This document shows, piece by piece, positions 1 to 4,279 of a stretch of 6,722 bases of DNA. Position 1 is the stretch's first letter. Every line of letters begins with the position of its first letter. Under the pieces are notes generated by a model. It ran no database searches and had not been told where the DNA came from. It worked only from the letters and a program-made list of their open reading frames with translations. This DNA is from Alphaproteobacteria bacterium UBA6347 (GTDB taxonomy: Bacteria > Pseudomonadota > Alphaproteobacteria > CAAGCB01 > CAG-977): NCBI GenBank assembly GCA_002440235.1, contig DJRZ01000029.1, positions 11,952 through 18,673 on the forward strand, given 5' to 3'. Both the position numbers and the translations under genes were made by a program.

Positions 1-1
1 G

Positions 2-1006
2 AAAGGGATCGGCAAGGCGACCTTGGCGTACCGACTGGCGCGTTTCGTTCTGGCTCAGCCCGACGACGACGGCGGTCTTTTCGGCGCGCCGGAACCGCCG
101 AAAAACTTGGACGTTCCGGAAAGCGATCCCGTTTTCGGATCAATCGCCCAAAGGACGAATCCGGGATTGAAAGTCGTTGAATTCGCTTTGAAAGACGATG
201 AAGTCAAAGATCGGCAGGCTTTGATCGACGCCGGAAAACCGCTGGATCCCGAAGTCGAAAAAAAACGCAGGCGTTACGACGAAATTCGCGTGACGGACAT
301 TCGGGACGCCGAAAACTTTTTGCACTTGACGGCGGGGGCGAACGGCTGGCGCGTGATGATCATCGACGCGGCGGACGATATGAACGTCAACGCGGAAAAC
401 GCCTTGTTGAAATCGTTGGAAGAACCGCCCGCGAAAACATTGATCATTCTGATCAGTCATGTTCCCGGAAAGCTGTTGCCGACGATCCGTTCCCGATGCC
501 GCAAGCTGTTGCTGAAACCGTTGCCCGATGAAATGCTGACAAACATTTTAAAAAGCAAGATCAACGGCTTGGGCGATGACGAGTTGGTCGCGCTGACGCG
601 GTTGGCTCGGGGCAGTTTGGGGCGGGCGTTGTCGCTGATCGACGCCGACGGAGTGAAGCTGTTTCGGCAAATGCTGGCTTTGTTCGCCGACTTTCCGCTG
701 TATTCCGTCGCGCGGCTTTACGACTTGGTCGAAAAAACGCTGAAAGACAAGGACGCGCTGAAACTGGCGCAAACTTTGTTGTTGCAATGGTTGACGAACG
801 TGTGCGTCTGCGGCGGAAAAGGCGAAAACGACGCGGAAATTTTCGCGGGCGAGATCGCGTTGCGCGAACGGGTGCAGCGGCATATTCCCGTTTTGCGGCT
901 GATGGAATTGATTGACGAGATCCGGCGCGGTTTCGCGGACATCGATTTGGATCAAAAGCAGGTTTTCGTGAACGCCTTTTCAAAATTGCAACGCGGGGCG
1001 AAGTGA
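2..1006 (+). CDS. holB: DNA polymerase III subunit delta' (5'-truncated by window edge)
   Basis: Delta' is the stator of the clamp loader (with delta and tau/gamma) that opens the sliding clamp on primed DNA in the cytoplasm. The reading frame is already open at base 2 and begins with KGIGKATLAYR, the end of a Walker A P-loop, so the true start lies upstream and the TTG at 23 is not a start. The fragment has 334 residues. Further family marks are a Walker B-like stretch IIDAADDM (residues 120-127), NALLKSLEEPP (133-143) and the SRC motif in IRSRCRKL (164-166, bases 491-499), whose arginine acts as a finger on the neighbouring ATPase. The segment between the P-loop and the Walker B region contains no cysteine, so the zinc module of E. 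coli delta' is absent, as I recall for alphaproteobacterial versions. The stop codon overlaps the tatD start by one base. Identification is by motif recognition. Confidence 0.93.
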   Translation, partial: KGIGKATLAYRLARFVLAQPDDDGGLFGAPEPPKNLDVPESDPVFGSIAQRTNPGLKVVEFALKDDEVKDRQALIDAGKPLDPEVEKKRRRYDEIRVTDIRDAENFLHLTAGANGWRVMIIDAADDMNVNAENALLKSLEEPPAKTLIILISHVPGKLLPTIRSRCRKLLLKPLPDEMLTNILKSKINGLGDDELVALTRLARGSLGRALSLIDADGVKLFRQMLALFADFPLYSVARLYDLVEKTLKDKDALKLAQTLLLQWLTNVCVCGGKGENDAEIFAGEIALRERVQRHIPVLRLMELIDEIRRGFADIDLDQKQVFVNAFSKLQRGAK

Positions 1007-1788
1007 TGTTTTTTGTCGACAGCCATTGCCATTTAAATTATCCGGATTATTCCGAAACGGAGCGGTCTGAAATCGTCGCGCGCGCCGAACAGCTGGGAAT
1101 ACAAAGGTTTTTGACCGTCGCGACCAAAATGGACGAAGTGCCGGAGCTGATTGAAATGGCGCGCGGCAACCCGCATATTTTCGCTTCTGCCGGCGTACAC
1201 CCCGAATACGCGGCGGAGCAGGGGGACGCCGTTTCCGTCGAACGGCTTTGCGCGGCGGCGCAAGATCCCAAAGTCGTCGCCATCGGCGAAGCGGGACTGG
1301 ATTACCATTACGGCGCGGCGGAAACGCGGACGGCGCAAAAATCCTTGTTCCGCAAGCATTTGCAGGCGGCAAAACTGACCGGACTGCCGATCATCGTTCA
1401 CACGCGCGAAGCCGAAGACGACACGATCGACCTGTTGCGCAAAGAACAGGACGGTACTTTGCGCGGCGTACTGCATTGCTTTTCGTCGCAGGGCAGGCTG
1501 GCGGAGTTTGGTCTGGACATCGGATTTTACATTTCCGCGTCGGGCATTATCACTTTTAAATCGGCGCAGGCTTTGCGCGACACGTTTGAAAAAATCCCGT
1601 TGAATCGCCTGCTGGTCGAAACCGACGCGCCGTATTTGACGCCCGTTCCTTTCCGCGGACGGAAAAACGAGCCGTCTTATATGATAAAAACGGCGGAAAT
1701 GCTGGCGCAAATCAAAGGCGTCGACTTGGATTTTCTGCGTCAAAAAACGACGGAAAACTTTTTCAGACTGTTTTCAAAGGCGTACTGA
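1006..1788 (+). CDS. tatD: TatD family metal-dependent hydrolase (DNase)
   Basis: This 260-residue protein has the usual length of a TatD-type TIM-barrel hydrolase, a cytoplasmic two-metal enzyme; family members act as 3'-5' exonucleases or DNA-repair nucleases. All expected metal ligands are visible: HxH in VDSHCHL (H7, H9), the glutamate in AIGEAGLDY (E95), H132 in IIVHTRE, H157 in GVLHCFS and D207 in LLVETDAPYL. GVHPE (63-67) is also a family signature. I chose ATG at 1006, which overlaps the holB stop as TGATG. GTG at 1003 would add a single residue and form a GTGA overlap, so it cannot be excluded. A G-rich stretch at 994-997 could serve as ribosome binding site. The gene is evidently co-transcribed and translationally coupled with holB. 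Exact substrate is not deducible from sequence; the YcfH branch is as likely as TatD itself. Confidence 0.93.
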   Translation: MFFVDSHCHLNYPDYSETERSEIVARAEQLGIQRFLTVATKMDEVPELIEMARGNPHIFASAGVHPEYAAEQGDAVSVERLCAAAQDPKVVAIGEAGLDYHYGAAETRTAQKSLFRKHLQAAKLTGLPIIVHTREAEDDTIDLLRKEQDGTLRGVLHCFSSQGRLAEFGLDIGFYISASGIITFKSAQALRDTFEKIPLNRLLVETDAPYLTPVPFRGRKNEPSYMIKTAEMLAQIKGVDLDFLRQKTTENFFRLFSKAY

Positions 1789-1789
1789 A

Positions 1790-2566
1790 ATGAAATTTCG
1801 AATTTTAGGTTGCGGATCCGCGGGCGGCGTGCCGATGATTTCACGGGGGTGGGGGAACTGTTCCCCGAACAACCCGAAAAACCGACGCTTGAGAACGTCT
1901 TTGCTGTTGCGCCACAACGATATGAACGTGCTGTTCGACACCGGTCCCGATTTGCGCGAACAACTTTTGTCGGCTCGGGTCAGGTCGCTGGACGCCGTTT
2001 TGTACACGCATGAACACGCCGACCACACGCACGGAATCGACGATTTGCGCGAAATCAACCGCGCCATGATGAAAAGCGTTCCCGTCTATGCGAACGCCAC
2101 GACGCTGAAATTGCTGAAAGAGCGATTCGGATACGTTTTCAATCCCGTAGACATCAATAAAGAACCGTTTTATCATCCGTGGCTGGAACCCAATCTGATT
2201 ATTCCGGGGGAATCTTTTTATATCAAAGATTTAAAAGTCATTCCGTTTTCGCAGGATCACGAATGGACGACCAGTTTGGGGTTCAGGATCGGAAATTTCG
2301 GATATTCGACGGACGTCGTGCATTTATATGAATCGGCTTTGTCCGTTTTAAAGGGTGTCGACACTTGGGTGGTCGGCTGTCTGTCCGAAAAGGATCACCC
2401 GAGCCATGCGTCCGTTCGGCAGGTTTTGGAATGGGTGGACATCATCAAACCGCGTCGAACGATTTTGACGCATATGTCTATCGGACTGGATTACGACGCG
2501 TTGCGCCGCAAGTTGCCGGTCGGCATTGAACCGGGATACGACGGACTGGAATTCGAAGTCGCATAA
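1790..2566 (+). CDS. MBL-fold metallo-hydrolase, PhnP-like
   Basis: This 258-residue protein has a metallo-beta-lactamase fold. The binuclear metal site is complete: THEHADH (H74, H76, D78, H79), H157 in SQDHEW, D175 in GYSTDV and H228 in LTHMS. The N-terminus LGCGSAGGVP, followed by WGNCSPNNPKNRR and TSLLL, is typical of the alphaproteobacterial family encoded just after tatD, often annotated as phosphoribosyl 1,2-cyclic phosphodiesterase. No phosphonate (phn) genes lie nearby, and only three cysteines are present (C8, C24, C197), so the cysteine cluster that binds structural zinc in true PhnP looks incomplete. A role in C-P lyase metabolism should not be assumed; a general cyclic phosphodiester or nucleotide hydrolase is more cautious. 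ATG at 1790 starts two bases after the tatD stop, with AAAGG (1776-1780) nine bases upstream as ribosome binding site. It is the last gene of the operon. Confidence 0.9.
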   Translation: MKFRILGCGSAGGVPMISRGWGNCSPNNPKNRRLRTSLLLRHNDMNVLFDTGPDLREQLLSARVRSLDAVLYTHEHADHTHGIDDLREINRAMMKSVPVYANATTLKLLKERFGYVFNPVDINKEPFYHPWLEPNLIIPGESFYIKDLKVIPFSQDHEWTTSLGFRIGNFGYSTDVVHLYESALSVLKGVDTWVVGCLSEKDHPSHASVRQVLEWVDIIKPRRTILTHMSIGLDYDALRRKLPVGIEPGYDGLEFEVA

Positions 2567-2573
2567 AATTCCC

Positions 2574-2615
2574 AAACCTCCGACAAGTTTAAAGCCTGCC
2601 GGAGGTTTCTTTTTC
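2574..2615 (+). terminator. Intrinsic terminator of the holB-tatD-MBL operon
   Basis: AAACCTCCG (2574-2582) pairs perfectly with CGGAGGTTT (2600-2608) across a 17-base loop and is followed by CTTTTT. It lies 8 bases after the MBL stop codon, in the position and orientation expected to end the plus-strand operon. Confidence 0.88.
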
Positions 2616-2683
2616 AAAAAAATATTCCCATCATATTGAAAACAAACGAGTTTTTACCTGTTAAATAACATTTTGTTATCTGT

Positions 2684-2712
2684 TTGGTTGTCTGCACGAC
2701 TTTTAACATAAT
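2684..2712 (+). promoter_or_regulatory. Possible sigma70-type promoter in the gap
   Basis: TTGGTT (2684-2689) and CATAAT (2707-2712) resemble -35 and -10 boxes and are separated by exactly 17 bases. Transcription would start near 2719. It lies after the terminator of the upstream operon and points at no recognisable gene, so any product would be a short RNA ending at the hairpin at 2823-2877. In AT-rich DNA such matches arise by chance, hence the low confidence. Confidence 0.3.
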
Positions 2713-2822
2713 AAACATTATGCGACAATCGTATATAAATGAACACTGCTGTTTCAACGCCTATCTGTATGATATAAAAATGAATTTTGAAAACTTATCC
2801 CCTGAAATCCGAACAGGTTTTT

Positions 2823-2877
2823 CAAGAGGCGTTATCCGACTTATGCCGATTTTGTGATTAACGGAGCCTCTTGTTTT
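2823..2877 (+). terminator. Long-loop hairpin followed by T run (possible terminator)
   Basis: CAAGAGGC (2823-2830) pairs perfectly with GCCTCTTG (2866-2873), followed by TTTT (2874-2877). The 35-base interior can extend the stem in two mutually exclusive ways: GTTA (2831-2834) with TAAC (2859-2862), or TCCG (2835-2838) with CGGA (2862-2865). The T run makes sense only on the plus strand. The loop is longer than in a typical intrinsic terminator, so this could instead be a structural part of an RNA or a chance inverted repeat. Confidence 0.35.
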
Positions 2878-3075
2878 GAAAATCGTTTTCTTTCAACGGG
2901 ATACGGCGTGATAAGCTTTTGGCGGGGGCAAAAGACGATTTTGAGCGAGCTGAATACCGAAAACAGTGCGCGCGTACATTGAGCGACGTCACACCGTCAC
3001 TGTCCGGTTGTTTTTTAGAGGTTCGAAATACGGATGCGCTTTGTTGTGTCCGTGACTGGGCGGACAAATCAAGCG

Positions 3076-3112
3076 TCAACCGGTCGAAAAAAACATCTTC
3101 TTTCAACCGGTT
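3076..3112. repeat. Short direct/inverted repeat around ACCGGT
   Basis: TCAACCGGT occurs at 3076-3084 and again at 3103-3111, 27 bases apart. Because ACCGGT is palindromic, AACCGGT (3078-3084) can also pair with ACCGGTT (3106-3112) as a 7-base stem. The reverse complement CCGGTTG is present at 3004-3010. No function can be assigned. Confidence 0.35.
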
Positions 3113-3178
3113 TTGGATATATATTCCGCTATACCCTCCCCCTCCTCGTTCTGCGACGCTTTGCCGTTCATAAACATC

Positions 3179-3212
3179 AAAAAAATCCCCCGCGACCGAA
3201 GCCGCGGAGGAT
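3179..3212 (-). terminator. Intrinsic terminator of the gyrA-coaD-ppi operon
   Basis: Read on the minus strand, ATCCTCCGCG (3212-3203) pairs with CGCGGGGGAT (3194-3185), with one G-U pair. The 8-base loop GCTTCGGT contains a C(UUCG)G tetraloop closed by an extra G-U pair. A run of seven T follows (complement of 3185-3179, its first base shared with the stem). It lies about 90 bases after the cyclophilin stop codon and is the stronger of the two clear terminators in the window. Confidence 0.9.
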
Positions 3213-3299
3213 AATCAAGAGATTGCAGTTAAAGTCTGAAATTTAACAACAAGCCCACTATCGCATAATCGACGGATTAAATCAAGTCAGACAAAGGTA

Positions 3300-3770
3300 T
3301 TAGTCCGCCAATTTCATCGAAATGATGCGATCGGGGTCTTTGACCATGCCGTTGCCGCCCGTTCCTTTTTTGATTTTGTCGACAAATTCCATACCCTTGA
3401 CGACTTTGCCCCAAACCGTGTACTGCTTGTCCAGCCACGGGCAGGCGTCGTAGCAAATGAAAAACTGGCTGTCGGCGCTGTGAATGTCCATCGCGCGCGC
3501 CATGGAACACGTGCCGCGAACATGCGGTTCGTCGGAAAATTCAGCGCGCAGCAACATGCCGCTGCCGCCGCAGCCGTCGCCGTCCGGATCGCCCGTCTGC
3601 GCCATAAAACCGTCAATCACGCGGTGAAATTTCAGTCCGTCGTAAAATCCCTGTTTGACCAGTTCTTTGATTCTGGCGACGTGTTTCGGCGCCAAATCCG
3701 GTCGCATTTCAATTTCAACGACGCCGTCTTTCAATTTCAGCAAAAGTTTGTTGTTTTCTTTGTCTTTCAT
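3300..3770 (-). CDS. Cyclophilin-type peptidyl-prolyl cis-trans isomerase, cytoplasmic
   Basis: This single-domain cyclophilin of 156 residues catalyses cis-trans isomerisation of X-Pro bonds and assists protein folding. It has no signal peptide or membrane segment, so a cytoplasmic, PpiB-like location is expected. Active-site residues by comparison with human cyclophilin A are R50 in KFHRV, F55/M56/Q58 in GFMAQTGD, A91 in SMARA, Q102/F103 in SQFFI, and W112/L113 in PWLD, the tryptophan linked to cyclosporin sensitivity. The position of CypA H126 appears to be tyrosine (Y117). I chose ATG at 3770: it follows the coaD stop by two bases, the protein then begins just before the fold, and AAGGAA (3784-3779) lies eight bases upstream. 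An in-frame start at 3860 would add 30 residues translated out of frame from coaD, with no family similarity. It is the last gene of the gyrA operon. Whether it should be called ppiA or ppiB is not decidable here. Confidence 0.93.
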   Translation of the reverse strand: MKDKENNKLLLKLKDGVVEIEMRPDLAPKHVARIKELVKQGFYDGLKFHRVIDGFMAQTGDPDGDGCGGSGMLLRAEFSDEPHVRGTCSMARAMDIHSADSQFFICYDACPWLDKQYTVWGKVVKGMEFVDKIKKGTGGNGMVKDPDRIISMKLAD

Positions 3771-3772
3771 TT

Positions 3773-4279
3773 TCAATGTTCCTTGCCATGCAGGCGTTGT
3801 ATCAGTTTTTCCGCGATTTCCGGAGTGACGAACGTCGATATGTCGCCGCCCAGTTGACAAATTTCCTTGACGAACACGGACGAAACGAACTGATGTTTTT
3901 CGGAAGCCATTAAAAAAACGGTTTCAATGTCTTCTTCCAGCCGCCGGTTCATTACGCACATTTTAAATTCGTATTCGAAATCCGACACGGCGCGCAACCC
4001 GCGAAAGATGACCTGCGCCTTGTTTTCCTTGGCGAAATTGACCAGCAGGGTGTCGATCAGCGGTTTGACGACAATTACGCTTTTGTCGCGGAATTTTTCA
4101 ACCGCCTGCTCTGTCATCGCCAGTCGGTCTTCCAGATTGAAAAGCGAATTTTTATGCTGGTTGACGGCGACGCCGATGATCAGCTTGTCGACCAGTCCCG
4201 CCGCGCGTTCAACCAAATTCATATGCCCGTAGGTGATCGGGTCAAACGTCCCCGGATATACGCCGATCCGTTCACGCAT
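3773..4279 (-). CDS. coaD: Phosphopantetheine adenylyltransferase
   Basis: CoaD transfers AMP from ATP to 4'-phosphopantetheine, giving dephospho-CoA, the penultimate step of coenzyme A synthesis in the cytoplasm. The protein has 168 residues, close to the usual length. The nucleotidyltransferase signature is intact: GVYPGTFDPITYGHM with T11 and H19 of the (T/H)xGH motif. Also visible are K43, R93 in IFRGLRAVSDFEYE (91-104), N111-R112 in VMNRRL and the SS pair in FVSSVFVKEI (133-134). I chose ATG at 4279 because the family begins right before the VYPGTFDP strand and GGAG (4290-4287) lies seven bases upstream. An in-frame start at 4408 would add 43 basic, proline-rich residues that are only gyrA read in another frame. 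Its first eight bases overlap the end of gyrA, suggesting translational coupling, and the cyclophilin gene follows after two bases. Confidence 0.96.
   Translation of the reverse strand: MRERIGVYPGTFDPITYGHMNLVERAAGLVDKLIIGVAVNQHKNSLFNLEDRLAMTEQAVEKFRDKSVIVVKPLIDTLLVNFAKENKAQVIFRGLRAVSDFEYEFKMCVMNRRLEEDIETVFLMASEKHQFVSSVFVKEICQLGGDISTFVTPEIAEKLIQRLHGKEH

Larger units (their letters stand above)
2616..3178. other. Non-coding gap between convergent operons
   Basis: About 560 bases lie between the terminators of two converging operons. The stretch is clearly more AT-rich than the flanking genes, especially at 2616-2800. No reading frame here has a recognisable product, a good ribosome binding site or a conserved motif; the open frames of up to 84 codons look like chance. 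I see no tRNA, rRNA, transposase remnant or CRISPR repeat. Structured elements within it are a promoter-like pair at 2684-2712, a hairpin with T run at 2823-2877, a weak hairpin with T run near 2991-3016, and repeated CAACCGG words between 3004 and 3112. It may hold a small RNA, or be decayed sequence. Confidence 0.6.

Noticed and set aside
23..1006. holB beginning at the TTG at 23
   Set aside because: The frame is open upstream and encodes KGIGKA of the Walker A motif, which must belong to the protein.
1033..1743. 236-codon open frame on the minus strand opposite tatD
   Set aside because: It is the antisense shadow of tatD, has no family similarity, and has the same Phe/Arg/Gln/Val-rich composition.
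2640..2850. AT-rich gap as a possible replication origin with TTATCC words
   Set aside because: TTATCCCCT (2796-2804) and TTATCCGAC (2832-2840) match the DnaA box TTATCCACA at only seven and six of nine positions, and dnaA, dnaN and gyrB are not nearby.
2858..3106. 82-codon minus-strand frame in the gap
   Set aside because: Ser/Arg-rich sequence with no motif, no good Shine-Dalgarno sequence, and a position between two converging operons. It looks like chance.
2880..3173. Open plus-strand frame in the gap (84 codons from a TTG at 2919)
   Set aside because: It has no ribosome binding site, the start is a TTG, it ends in a proline run, it has no recognisable motif, and it crosses the CAACCGG repeats. 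A minus-strand frame overlaps it with equally little support.
2616..3299. tRNA, riboswitch or insertion-sequence remnant in the gap
   Set aside because: No cloverleaf with a TTCRANY arm, no known riboswitch core, and no terminal inverted repeats with target duplication were found by eye.
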